DNA from: Bacteroidota bacterium
Lineage (GTDB): Bacteria > Bacteroidota > Bacteroidia > Chitinophagales > Chitinophagaceae
NCBI GenBank assembly: GCA_013288745.1
Contig: JABDBG010000022.1
Span: forward strand, 1 to 35,287
Length of the DNA stretch: 35,287 bases
Reading direction: 5' to 3'
A program made the position numbers and the translations under genes. The notes below the pieces were generated by a model. That model saw nothing but the letters and a program-made list of their open reading frames with translations. It was not told the DNA's origin and ran no database searches. Below are positions 18,273 to 25,726 of the stretch, piece after piece (position 1 is the first letter of the stretch; each line of letters starts with the position of its first letter).

Positions 18273-18280
18273 TATCTTTG
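18273..18280 (+). promoter_or_regulatory. Promoter -7 box for SRP RNA
   Basis: TATCTTTG is an exact TAnnTTTG box. The predicted start a few bases later coincides with the first paired base of the SRP RNA (GGCAAG at 18285), which supports both calls. Confidence 0.8.
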
Positions 18281-18284
18281 CAAC

Positions 18285-18378
18285 GGCAAGTCTTATACGG
18301 CCAGCTCCTGTTGAACTCCCCCAGGACCGGAAGGTAGCAAGGGTAGATGGTTGAGCGGTGCGATGTAAGTAACTTGCC
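18285..18378 (+). ncRNA. ffs: Signal recognition particle RNA (4.5S type)
   Basis: About 94 bases. The ends pair (GGCAAGT with ACTTGCC), and the middle holds the conserved apical part of helix 8: CCCCCAGGACCGGAAGGTAG followed by CAAGGG. This includes the GGAA tetraloop-type apex and the asymmetric internal loop that binds Ffh. It is the small bacterial SRP RNA without an Alu domain, which guides membrane-protein ribosomes together with Ffh and FtsY. A TAnnTTTG promoter lies four bases upstream, and a T-rich stretch follows. Confidence 0.9.
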
Positions 18379-18414
18379 ATTTTTATTTAATATTTTCGAT
18401 CTACTATAGAATTG

Positions 18415-18441
18415 ATGCCCAGTCTATGATTGGGCATTTTT
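18415..18441 (+). terminator. Terminator-like hairpin after the SRP RNA
   Basis: ATGCCCA and TGGGCAT pair around a nine-base loop and are followed by a run of T. It lies 37 bases after the 3' end of the SRP RNA, so the RNA is either processed or ends here. Confidence 0.6.
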
Positions 18442-18584
18442 AATTTCAGAATTAGCTAGTATCTTAGCGGTCCAAAAGCATTTGAACGGTAATTAATATT
18501 GTTATGTTATATTGGCATAACAAATCAATTGAGCATGCTTTTTGCTTTTAAAAATATTAAATATTCAATCTTAAATATTACATA

Positions 18585-19241
18585 ATGAAGTTTTTTATAG
18601 ACACAGCCAACCTGGCTCAAATTAAAGAAGCCCAAGACCTTGGCATTTTGGATGGCGTAACAACCAATCCATCATTAATGGCGAAAGAAGGCATTAAAGG
18701 GAAAGCAGCAGTAGAGCAGCATTATAAAACTATTTGCGAGATAGTTCCTAACGGTGATATAAGTGCAGAAGTAGTTTCTACAGATTTTGATACTATAATC
18801 AAAGAAGGTAAGGTATTAGCTGCGTTGCATAAAAATATCATTGTAAAAGTACCGATGATCAAAGATGGCGTTAAAGCTATTAAATGGTTTACTGATAATG
18901 GTATTGCGACGAACTGTACATTGGTATTTTCTGCGGGTCAGGCAATTCTTGCAGCTAAAGCGGGTGCTAAATATGTATCTCCATTCATTGGTCGTATTGA
19001 TGACAGCGGTTGGGATGGGATGGAACTGATACATCAGATTCGTCAGATTTATGATATCCAGGGATATAAAACCGAAATATTAGCAGCATCTATCCGTTAT
19101 CCAAATCATATTATTAAATGTGCTGAGGCTGGAGCTAACGTTTGTACATGTCCGCTAGATTCGATTTTAGGATTATTAAAACATCCTTTAACCGATATCG
19201 GGTTAGCTAAATTTTTAGAAGACGCTAAGAAATTTGCATAA
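18585..19241 (+). CDS. fsa: Fructose-6-phosphate aldolase / transaldolase-like protein
   Basis: A 218-residue TIM-barrel protein of the short transaldolase group (TalC/FSA). MKFFIDTANLAQIKEA at the start, DGVTTNPSLMAKEG with the conserved Asn, NIIVKVPM with the Schiff-base Lys (near residue 86) and SPFIGRIDDSGWDG are all typical. The group contains both true transaldolases (pentose phosphate pathway) and fructose-6-phosphate aldolases. Sequence alone does not separate them with certainty, and most Bacteroidota copies are probably transaldolases. It has its own terminator downstream. The leader of about 120 bases contains a 7-bp hairpin (TGTTATG/CATAACA, 18500-18522) of unknown role. Confidence 0.92.
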   Translation: MKFFIDTANLAQIKEAQDLGILDGVTTNPSLMAKEGIKGKAAVEQHYKTICEIVPNGDISAEVVSTDFDTIIKEGKVLAALHKNIIVKVPMIKDGVKAIKWFTDNGIATNCTLVFSAGQAILAAKAGAKYVSPFIGRIDDSGWDGMELIHQIRQIYDIQGYKTEILAASIRYPNHIIKCAEAGANVCTCPLDSILGLLKHPLTDIGLAKFLEDAKKFA

Positions 19242-19263
19242 ACAATAAATCTTTTAATTCTGG

Positions 19264-19293
19264 AATCCAACTTTTATAGAGTTGGATTTTTTT
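19264..19293 (+). terminator. Intrinsic terminator after fsa
   Basis: AATCCAAC and GTTGGATT pair around a nine-base loop and lead into a T run. It starts 22 bases after the fsa stop. Confidence 0.8.
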
Positions 19294-19295
19294 GT

Positions 19296-19399
19296 CTGAA
19301 TTGGGATTCGTCAGATTTAAGGATTAACAGGATTAAAAATTAATTCGCTACTATCTTCGCAAATCCATCAATCCACAAATCCGACGAATCTCAATTCAG
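19296..19399. repeat. REP-like imperfect palindrome between convergent genes
   Basis: Two 23-base arms (19296-19318 and 19377-19399) match as inverted copies at 21 of 23 positions; the core is ATTCGTC(A/G)GATTT. The inner part contains TTTAAGGATTAACAGGATTA, a word common in dispersed palindromic repeats of Bacteroidota. It lies between the ends of fsa and the NAD(P)-binding protein gene. Confidence 0.7.
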
Positions 19400-19405
19400 G
19401 CAATC

Positions 19406-20035
19406 CTAATTCGAGATACCCACGCGTTCTTTATTATATCCGTTAGTCGTAAGCTCATTAATCATGAACAAAGCAACATCGCCAGAATATATTTTATTAT
19501 TATTTACAACAGGAGGATAAGTAGCATTTGTTGTGAAAAGGCCTGTGGCGCTTTTGTCAATGATCTCCGGGCAACAAACGAGTGTCCAGTTTACGGAAGA
19601 AGCTTTTAGTAATTCATAGGCCTTGAAATGTTCTTCACTCACAGGAAGCAAAGCCGGTGGAAAATTGGTATCGCCAAATAAATAAGTGTCATCCATCGCA
19701 TTCAAAATGCCAAAACCACTAACGGCAATAATACGTTTGATATTTGCCTTGTCCATTTGCCTGATAATATTTTTCATACCAAGCGAGCGAGATTTATCTG
19801 TACCATCTGTTCCGCCATCCAATGCAGATAATATAGCATCACTTCCTTTGATGGCTTTATATACTTCGCCTTCATCAAACACGGCTCCATGAATTAATTC
19901 AAGATTATCATCTTTAGGAAGATCCTGGGTAAAAACATTTCTACCAAAGGCTTTTACTTTATAGCCTTTAAATAAAGCTTGTTGTACTAATTGTTTTCCA
20001 ACTGATCCTGTAGGTCCGAATATTGTGACTTGCAT
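19406..20035 (-). CDS. NAD(P)-binding atypical SDR / NmrA-like protein
   Basis: A 209-residue Rossmann-fold protein. It begins MQVTIFGPTGSVGKQLVQQA, with the GxxGxxG dinucleotide-binding loop at residues 8-14, and continues with DAILSALDGGTDGTD and IKRIIAVSGFGIL in place of the classic SDR YxxxK site. Such proteins (SDR_a5/NAD(P)H-binding family) include flavin reductases and redox sensors; no specific reaction can be assigned. The next gene upstream on the same strand is a small GNAT, with repeated TTAATTGTTGAA motifs between them. Confidence 0.82.
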   Translation of the reverse strand: MQVTIFGPTGSVGKQLVQQALFKGYKVKAFGRNVFTQDLPKDDNLELIHGAVFDEGEVYKAIKGSDAILSALDGGTDGTDKSRSLGMKNIIRQMDKANIKRIIAVSGFGILNAMDDTYLFGDTNFPPALLPVSEEHFKAYELLKASSVNWTLVCCPEIIDKSATGLFTTNATYPPVVNNNKIYSGDVALFMINELTTNGYNKERVGISN

Positions 20036-20038
20036 ATT

Positions 20039-20115
20039 TTAATTGTTGAATGCTTTATTGTTTAATTGTTGAAAGATAATGTAAGTAAATAACAATATAA
20101 CAGTTCAACAATTAA
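20039..20115. repeat. Two direct copies and one inverted copy of a 12-base word
   Basis: TTAATTGTTGAA occurs at 20039-20050 and 20062-20073, and its inverse TTCAACAATTAA at 20104-20115. The first or second copy can form a 12-bp stem with the third. It lies between the stop of the GNAT gene and the start of the NAD(P)-binding protein gene, so it could end the GNAT transcript. Confidence 0.6.
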
Positions 20116-20119
20116 GCCA

Positions 20120-20410
20120 TTATTTGTTCCAAACATCTTTGTATTGCGCTTCATTTTTAGTAAAAACCGATTTTACAAAAGGACATAAAGGGAATATTTT
20201 TAACCCTTTTTCTCTGGCATAACTAACACCGGCATCTATCAATTGATGGCCTGCATGTTTCCCTTGCAACACGTCGGCTACTTCGGTATGTTGAATGATC
20301 ATTAGCTTGTTATTAGCTATTGTGTAGGTCATTTCTGCTAATGGTTTATCATCTCCCATTATATAAAAAGAACCTTTGCCATCGGCTTTTTCCTCATGTT
20401 GTATCTGCAT
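20120..20410 (-). CDS. Small GNAT-type N-acetyltransferase (YjdJ/Gtn-like)
   Basis: About 96 residues starting MQIQHEEKADGKGSFYI. It matches the small single-domain acetyltransferase-like family: AEMTYTIANNKLMIIQHTEV, then VLQGKHAGHQLIDAGVSYAR with the shortened acetyl-CoA loop (GKHAGHQL) and KIFPLCPFVKSVF. I chose the ATG at 20410. A GTG at 20467 would add 19 residues with no family match, and it overlaps a promoter-like box of the trp leader on the other strand. The substrate is unknown. Confidence 0.8.
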   Translation of the reverse strand: MQIQHEEKADGKGSFYIMGDDKPLAEMTYTIANNKLMIIQHTEVADVLQGKHAGHQLIDAGVSYAREKGLKIFPLCPFVKSVFTKNEAQYKDVWNK

Positions 20411-20483
20411 TTGAGCAATTTTAACTGAATTTACTAAAATAATTTTTTTATTAATTAAATCTACCACATCTTTGTGTTAACAA

Positions 20484-20537
20484 ATGAAAAATCAATATAC
20501 AAATAACAATAGTTGGTGGTGGCAAGCAATTTTTTAA
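20484..20537 (+). CDS. trpL: trp operon leader peptide with three consecutive Trp codons
   Basis: A 17-codon ORF, MKNQYTNNNSWWWQAIF, with TGG TGG TGG at 20514-20522 and stop TAA at 20535-20537. It lies 105 bases upstream of trpE and is followed by overlapping alternative hairpins and a strong T-run terminator. Position and codon content are as expected for a leader peptide that senses charged tRNA-Trp. A near-consensus promoter box CATCTTTG (20467-20474) lies just upstream, so the leader may be almost leaderless. No obvious Shine-Dalgarno site is present, as is normal in this phylum. Confidence 0.85.
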   Translation: MKNQYTNNNSWWWQAIF

Positions 20538-20617
20538 TTGTGTCGCTTAACTATTGGTATGTATTATAAATACTTTAATGAGCCCCGACACAATTGTGTC
20601 GGGGCTTTTTCTTTTTT
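20507..20617 (+). promoter_or_regulatory. trp attenuator: pause, antiterminator and terminator segments
   Basis: Segment 1 (CAATAGTT at 20507-20514, plus AAGC at 20524) pairs with GCTTAACTATTG at 20545-20556, forming a hairpin that overlaps the Trp codons. Segment 2 (AATTGTGTCG, 20536-20545) is complementary to segment 3 (CGACACAATT, 20586-20595), forming an antiterminator. Segments 3 and 4 form the terminator at 20581-20606. The leader stop codon sits at the start of segment 2. A ribosome stalled at the Trp codons would cover segment 1 and free segment 2 to block the terminator. A ribosome that reaches the stop would cover segment 2 and let the terminator form. Confidence 0.85.
20581..20617 (+). 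terminator. Attenuator terminator of the trp operon
   Basis: A perfect 26-base palindrome, AGCCCCGACACAA followed by its inverse TTGTGTCGGGGCT, leads into TTTTTCTTTTTT (with the last arm base included). It ends 25 bases before the trpE ATG. Confidence 0.92.
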
Positions 20618-20642
20618 GTCAGAATGAGAATATAAAATAGCA

Positions 20643-22064
20643 ATGAAAAAAATAGAAATAACAACCACATCAAAAAAGATCTTAGCAGATGTGTACACGC
20701 CGGTAGGTATCTACCTTCGTTTAAGAGACAGGTTCAGGGATACGATATTATTAGAAAGTACAGATTTTCATGCAGGTGAAAATAGCTATACCTATATAGC
20801 CATTAATGCAATTGCAGGTATTGAGATCAGCAATATGTCTGTAATGGAATTTAAATTGCCTAATGAAACACCTGAGAAAGTAAAGTTTGCCGATCCTTCA
20901 GAAGTGCCACAACAGCTTTGGAATTTTATGCAGCGTTTTGATATTAAAAAAGCGGCAACAAAGCCTGTCAATACCGCACAAGGTTTATTTGGTTACACAA
21001 CATATGATGCCGTTCAGTTTTTCGATACGGTGCAATTGGATAATCCGCATGGCGCAGATCAATCCTCGCAAATTCCATTGATGCGATACAGGTTGTACCA
21101 GTATGTTATCGCCATCAATCATTTTAAAGATGAATTATATATTTGCGAGAACAAGATAGAAGGAATTAAAAGTGATGTTGAATTAGTAGAAACACTGATC
21201 AAAAGTAAAGACGTTCCAACATTTCCTTTTAAAATCAAAGGGGAAGAAACATCTAATCTAACCAATGATGAATACGTTGATATCGTTAAAAAAGGAATAG
21301 CTAGCTGTTTAAGAGGCGATGTGTTTCAAATTGTTTTGAGCAGAAGGTTCCAGCAATCTTTTACCGGCGATGAATTCAATGTTTACAGAGCTTTGAGAAG
21401 TATCAATCCTAGTCCGTATTTATTTTATTTTGATTACGGCGATTATAAATTATTGGGTTCTTCACCCGAAAGCCAGGTGATTATACAAAATGGAAAAGCG
21501 ATCGTACATCCCATTGCAGGAACTTTTAGAAGAACGGGCGATGATGAACAGGATAAAGCGCTTGCCGTAAAATTGCAGCAAGATCCAAAAGAAAATGCGG
21601 AGCATGTGATGTTGGTCGACCTTGCGAGAAACGACCTGAGCAGGATGTGTACCGAAGTAGAAGTAACACAATATAAAAAGATCAATTTCTATTCTCATGT
21701 CATTCATATGGTAAGCGAAGTGATAGGTAAAGTACCTGCCGACACGAACCCATTTAAATTATTAGCGGTGAGTTTTCCTGCTGGTACATTAAGCGGAGCG
21801 CCTAAATTTAAAGCGATGCAGCTGATCGATAATTTTGAACCCACAGCAAGAAGTTATTATGGCGGAGCAATTGGCTTTATAGGCTTTGATGGCAGTTGCA
21901 ATCACGCGATCATGATCCGGACTTTCTTAAGCAAGGATAATACGTTAACATCACAGGCAGGAGCGGGTATCACAATAGCCAGCAAGCCTGAAAGTGAATT
22001 GCAGGAAGTAAATAATAAATTAAACGCATTGAAACAAGCTATTGAATTAGCACAAAATATTTAG
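20643..22064 (+). CDS. trpE: Anthranilate synthase component I
   Basis: A 473-residue enzyme that makes anthranilate from chorismate, the first step of tryptophan synthesis, using ammonia from TrpG. The N-terminal motif LLEST (near residue 38) is the LLES-type tryptophan feedback site. The C-terminal chorismate-binding domain has FQIVLSRRF, SPYLFYF, GSSPE, HPIAGTFRRTG, ENAEHVMLVDLARND and PAGTLSGAPK, all typical. It is the first structural gene after the attenuator and is separated from trpG by one base. It is both feedback-inhibited (inferred from LLES) and attenuated (inferred from the leader). Confidence 0.96.
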   Translation: MKKIEITTTSKKILADVYTPVGIYLRLRDRFRDTILLESTDFHAGENSYTYIAINAIAGIEISNMSVMEFKLPNETPEKVKFADPSEVPQQLWNFMQRFDIKKAATKPVNTAQGLFGYTTYDAVQFFDTVQLDNPHGADQSSQIPLMRYRLYQYVIAINHFKDELYICENKIEGIKSDVELVETLIKSKDVPTFPFKIKGEETSNLTNDEYVDIVKKGIASCLRGDVFQIVLSRRFQQSFTGDEFNVYRALRSINPSPYLFYFDYGDYKLLGSSPESQVIIQNGKAIVHPIAGTFRRTGDDEQDKALAVKLQQDPKENAEHVMLVDLARNDLSRMCTEVEVTQYKKINFYSHVIHMVSEVIGKVPADTNPFKLLAVSFPAGTLSGAPKFKAMQLIDNFEPTARSYYGGAIGFIGFDGSCNHAIMIRTFLSKDNTLTSQAGAGITIASKPESELQEVNNKLNALKQAIELAQNI

Positions 22065-22065
22065 G

Positions 22066-22635
22066 ATGAAAATATTAGTATTCGATAACTACGATTCTTT
22101 TACATACAATTTGGTTCACCTTGTAGAAAAGATTATGCACCAAAAAGTAGATGTATACCGCAATGATCAGATCGCTTTGGAAGATGTGAAAAAGTATGAT
22201 AAAATTATTTTATCTCCCGGTCCAGGTGTACCAAGTGAAGCGGGTTTGTTATTGCCTCTGATAAAAGAGTATGCACCTACGAAATCTATACTGGGTGTAT
22301 GTTTGGGTCATCAGGCGATAGGAGAGGCTTTTGGCGGTACACTAACAAACTTAAGTGCTGTGTATCATGGTGTAGCAACGCCGATCAAGATCATTAATCA
22401 AAAAGCACAGGTCTTACAAGGATTAGGAGATACTGTTGAGGTAGGAAGATACCATAGCTGGATCATTGCCAACGAAGGTTTTCCGGGAGAGCTTGAAATA
22501 ACAGCTACTGATGAAAATGGATATGTAATGGCGTTACAACATAAAAAATATGATGTGCAAGGAGTACAATTTCATCCTGAAAGCGTATTAACGCCTGCGG
22601 GTGAGCAAATGTTGAGGAATTGGCTGGGAAAATAA
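22066..22635 (+). CDS. trpG: Anthranilate synthase component II (glutamine amidotransferase)
   Basis: A 189-residue class I glutamine amidotransferase that supplies ammonia to TrpE. The start KILVFDNYDSFTYNLVHLVE, oxyanion-type LSPGPGVP, nucleophile Cys in GVCLGHQAIGE (near residue 78) and the His/Glu pair in VQFHPESVLTP form the complete catalytic triad. It could also serve p-aminobenzoate synthesis, but its place between trpE and trpD argues for tryptophan. It follows trpE after one base. Confidence 0.95.
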   Translation: MKILVFDNYDSFTYNLVHLVEKIMHQKVDVYRNDQIALEDVKKYDKIILSPGPGVPSEAGLLLPLIKEYAPTKSILGVCLGHQAIGEAFGGTLTNLSAVYHGVATPIKIINQKAQVLQGLGDTVEVGRYHSWIIANEGFPGELEITATDENGYVMALQHKKYDVQGVQFHPESVLTPAGEQMLRNWLGK

Positions 22636-22675
22636 TTCATAAAGAATTGTATTCTCATCACAACAAAAAAATAAA

Positions 22676-23668
22676 ATGAAAAAAATATTAAACTATTTAT
22701 TCGAACATAAAAGCCTTTCGAGAGAACAGGCTAAAGAAGTATTACTCGATATTTCTAAAAGCATGTATAGCGAAAGTGAAATAACTGCTTTCATAACGGT
22801 GTACCTTATGCGTAGTATTACCATCGAAGAGCTGCAAGGTTTCAGAGATGCACTAATGGAGCTTTGTGTGCCCGTAAATTTAAGTGCTTATAATGTAATG
22901 GATATTGTTGGAACAGGTGGCGATGGAAAAGATACATTCAATATTTCGACCCTTAGCTGCTTTATCGTAGCGGGTACCGGAAACAAAGTTGCCAAGCATG
23001 GTAATTACGGCGCGTCTTCTATCAGTGGGTCTTCAAATGTGATGGAACAGATCGGGTACAAATTCAAAAATGATGTATCGGTATTAGAAAAAGAGATTGA
23101 GGCATCGAATATTTGTTTTTTGCACGCACCTTTATTTCATCCTGCATTGAAAGTTGTTGGTCCGATAAGAAAGAGTTTAAAAATAAGGACATTCTTTAAT
23201 ATGTTAGGTCCCATGGTTAATCCGGCTTTGCCAAAATATCAATTGGTTGGTGTTTATAGTTTGGAAATGGCCCGGATATATAATTATTTATTGCAACAAA
23301 ATGCAGAAGCATTCACAATTATACATAGTCTGGATGGCTACGATGAAATATCTTTGACCGGCGATACAAAAGTCATTACCCAGGCAGGAGAAAAAGTAAT
23401 GACCGCAGAACAGTTAGGTAAAAGAACAGTGAATGCAATTGATATTCAGGGTGGCGATACGGTAGAAGCATCCGCAAAAATATTCATGGATATTTTGAAA
23501 GGGAAAGGTACCTGGTCGCAAAACGCAGTAGTGTTGGCTAACTCAGCAATGGCATTACAATGTACAGGCAAGTATACAACATACGAAGAGTGTTATCAGT
23601 TAGCAGTTGAAAGTTTAGAAGGTGGCAAGGCATATGAAGCACTGCAAAAATTAATTAAAGTAGCGTAA
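22676..23668 (+). CDS. trpD: Anthranilate phosphoribosyltransferase
   Basis: A 330-residue enzyme that joins anthranilate to PRPP. It has the Gly-rich PRPP site DIVGTGGDGKDTFNIST (residues about 79-95), KHGNYGASSISGSSNVME with the conserved Lys-His-Gly-Asn, and the RTFFNMLGPMVNP motif. The length is normal for a stand-alone TrpD (no TrpG fusion). The stop overlaps the trpC start by one base (TAATG), suggesting translational coupling. Confidence 0.96.
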   Translation: MKKILNYLFEHKSLSREQAKEVLLDISKSMYSESEITAFITVYLMRSITIEELQGFRDALMELCVPVNLSAYNVMDIVGTGGDGKDTFNISTLSCFIVAGTGNKVAKHGNYGASSISGSSNVMEQIGYKFKNDVSVLEKEIEASNICFLHAPLFHPALKVVGPIRKSLKIRTFFNMLGPMVNPALPKYQLVGVYSLEMARIYNYLLQQNAEAFTIIHSLDGYDEISLTGDTKVITQAGEKVMTAEQLGKRTVNAIDIQGGDTVEASAKIFMDILKGKGTWSQNAVVLANSAMALQCTGKYTTYEECYQLAVESLEGGKAYEALQKLIKVA

Positions 23669-24456
23669 TGAATATTTTAGATACAATAATAGAACAGAAA
23701 AAGATCGAAGTAGCTGAAAGAAAGCTGACATCTACCATTGAGCATTTAAAAGAAAGCTCTTTTTATACCCGCCCTGTTTTTTCGTTGAAACAATTTTTAT
23801 TGGATGAAACCAAGACGGGTATTATCGCTGAGTTCAAAAGAAGATCTCCTTCAAAAGGAATTATCAATGATAAAGTTGATGTAGAAGAAGTGACAAGAGC
23901 TTACACACAATTTGGCGCCAGCTGTTTATCTGTTTTAACAGACGAACATTTTTTTGGCGGCTCTACAAAAGATTTGAAGAGAGCTAGAGTAAATCATATT
24001 CCTATTTTAAGAAAAGATTTTATCATTGATGAATACCAGATTGTAGAAGCAAGGGCGATGGGTGCTGATGTTATCTTATTAATAGCAGCCTGTCTAACAC
24101 CGCAGCGTGTAAAAGAATTGGCGACCTTTGCAAAAAAAATACAACTCGAAGTTTTGCTGGAAATTCACAATGAAGAAGAGTTGCAGCATATTTGTGCCGA
24201 GACGGAAATAGTGGGCGTAAACAACAGGGATCTAAAAACATTTACCGTAGATATTAATCGTTCAATTGAATTGAGTAAAAAAATTCCGGCTGATAAAATT
24301 AAAATTGCAGAAAGTGGTATTCATGATATTGAAACAATTCTTATCTTCAAGAAAGCTGGGTTCAAAGGATTTCTTATAGGAGAGAACTTTATGAAGCAGC
24401 CGGATCCAATGATTGCATTTGCTGATTTTGCCAACCAATTAAAATTATCAGTTTAA
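23668..24456 (+). CDS. trpC: Indole-3-glycerol phosphate synthase
   Basis: A 262-residue TIM barrel that closes the indole ring. Characteristic motifs are GIIAEFKRRSPSKG with catalytic Glu and Lys (residues about 52-65), LSVLTDEHFFGGS, PILRKDFIIDEYQ with the catalytic Lys, and GVNNRDLKTF and AESGI near the phosphate site. It is not fused to TrpF, unlike in E. coli. It overlaps both neighbours by one base (TAATG junctions). Confidence 0.96.
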   Translation: MNILDTIIEQKKIEVAERKLTSTIEHLKESSFYTRPVFSLKQFLLDETKTGIIAEFKRRSPSKGIINDKVDVEEVTRAYTQFGASCLSVLTDEHFFGGSTKDLKRARVNHIPILRKDFIIDEYQIVEARAMGADVILLIAACLTPQRVKELATFAKKIQLEVLLEIHNEEELQHICAETEIVGVNNRDLKTFTVDINRSIELSKKIPADKIKIAESGIHDIETILIFKKAGFKGFLIGENFMKQPDPMIAFADFANQLKLSV

Positions 24457-25085
24457 TGAGATTAAAAGTTTGTGGTATTACGCAGGAAGATCAAATGGCA
24501 CAATTAGCCGATGCCGGCGCAACTTTTGGCGGGTTTATTTTCTACCCAAAATCTCCCCGCTATGTGCTACGTACCATGACGACCAGTCAAATTAAAAAGG
24601 AAAACAACATTAATAAAGTAGGTGTGTTTGTAAATGCAACCGTGGACGAAGTGTTACAAATGGTAGATGAGTGCCGTTTACATATTGTTCAGTTACATGG
24701 AGATGAAACACCGAAATATTGTGAGAAGATCGCAGATTATATCTCCGTAGTAAAAGCTTTTCGTTTAAGCGAGACAGATAATATTGGCTACCGGATACAG
24801 GAATATATGAACGTTTGCGATATGTTCATGTTCGATACGGAAGGTGTTGGGTACGGCGGCACAGGCAAAAAATTCAACTGGGATATGCTGAACGATGTAG
24901 TAGTGGGGAAACCTTATTTTTTAAGTGGCGGCATTGAACCCGGCGACGCCGAAAAATTAAAAGTTTTTGAACAGAAGCCCGAAGCAAAAGCATTGTTTGC
25001 TGTAGATATCAATAGCAAATTCGAAATTGCCCCGGGTATAAAGGATATGGAACTCATTAAAAAATTCGCACAAGAAATAAAATAA
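24456..25085 (+). CDS. trpF: Phosphoribosylanthranilate isomerase, first copy
   Basis: A 209-residue TIM barrel for the Amadori rearrangement of phosphoribosylanthranilate. The catalytic Cys is in KVCGIT (residue 6) and the catalytic Asp in MFDTEG (near residue 127). Phosphate-site motifs GGTGKKFNW and FLSGGIEP, and AVDINSKFE, are also present. All key residues are kept, so it should be active. It starts by overlapping trpC (TAATG) and is followed five bases later by a second, diverged copy. Confidence 0.94.
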   Translation: MRLKVCGITQEDQMAQLADAGATFGGFIFYPKSPRYVLRTMTTSQIKKENNINKVGVFVNATVDEVLQMVDECRLHIVQLHGDETPKYCEKIADYISVVKAFRLSETDNIGYRIQEYMNVCDMFMFDTEGVGYGGTGKKFNWDMLNDVVVGKPYFLSGGIEPGDAEKLKVFEQKPEAKALFAVDINSKFEIAPGIKDMELIKKFAQEIK

Positions 25086-25090
25086 CAAAT

Positions 25091-25726
25091 ATGAATATCA
25101 AAGTATGTGGCATTACACAAATGAAACAATTGCAACAGTTGGATGGATTGAACATTGATTTTGCAGGATTTATTTTTCACAAAGATTCTCCGCGTTATGT
25201 AGGCGATAAAATATCTAAAGATGAATTACAGTCTGCCGATTTTGATGTAAAAAAAGTAGGTGTGTTTGTCAATGCTACTTATGATGAGATAATTGATACG
25301 GTGGAAGATTATGGGTTAGATATCGTACAGCTGCACGGAGATGAAACACCGGAATTGTGCGAACAGTTATTGGAAGATGTTGAAGTGATAAAAGCGTTTA
25401 GCATTAGCGACGATGATGAAATGTCGATCGATGAAATGATCGCTGATTATGATGAAGTGTGCGACTATTATTTATTCGATACAAAAGCAGGTGACGCGAT
25501 CGGCGGTACCGGTGTAAAATTCGATTGGAAAAAGATCGCTAAAAGCAAAATAGAGAAACCTTTCTTTTTAAGTGGTGGCATCAGCGTTGATGACATTGCA
25601 AAAATAAAAGCATTCAAACATCCTGATTATTTTGGTATTGACGTCAACAGCAAATTTGAAAAAAGTCCGGGTGTAAAAGATATGGCCCTGCTATTGCAAT
25701 TGAAGCAGGGATTAAAATCAAAATAA
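25091..25726 (+). CDS. trpF: Phosphoribosylanthranilate isomerase, second tandem copy
   Basis: A 211-residue second TrpF directly after the first. It keeps the catalytic Cys (KVCGIT, residue 6), the catalytic Asp (LFDTKAGD), GGTGVKFDW, FLSGGIS and GIDVNSKFEKSPGVKDM. By eye, roughly 40-50% of positions match the first copy, so this is an old duplication or a gain from a relative rather than a recent repeat. It is richer in Asp/Glu (DDDEMSIDEMIADYDEVCDY). Both copies look catalytically complete. A shift in substrate (as in PriA-type dual TrpF/HisA isomerases) cannot be excluded but nothing in the sequence shows it. Confidence 0.9.
   Translation: MNIKVCGITQMKQLQQLDGLNIDFAGFIFHKDSPRYVGDKISKDELQSADFDVKKVGVFVNATYDEIIDTVEDYGLDIVQLHGDETPELCEQLLEDVEVIKAFSISDDDEMSIDEMIADYDEVCDYYLFDTKAGDAIGGTGVKFDWKKIAKSKIEKPFFLSGGISVDDIAKIKAFKHPDYFGIDVNSKFEKSPGVKDMALLLQLKQGLKSK

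Noticed and set aside
20411-20467. GTG start adding 19 residues to the small GNAT
   Set aside because: The extension has no family match, while the ATG at 20410 gives the usual N-terminus MQIQHEE.
25091-25726. Second trpF as a HisA gene
   Set aside because: It has the TrpF signature KVCGIT with its catalytic Cys and no HisA-type Asp at that place, and sits in the trp operon.
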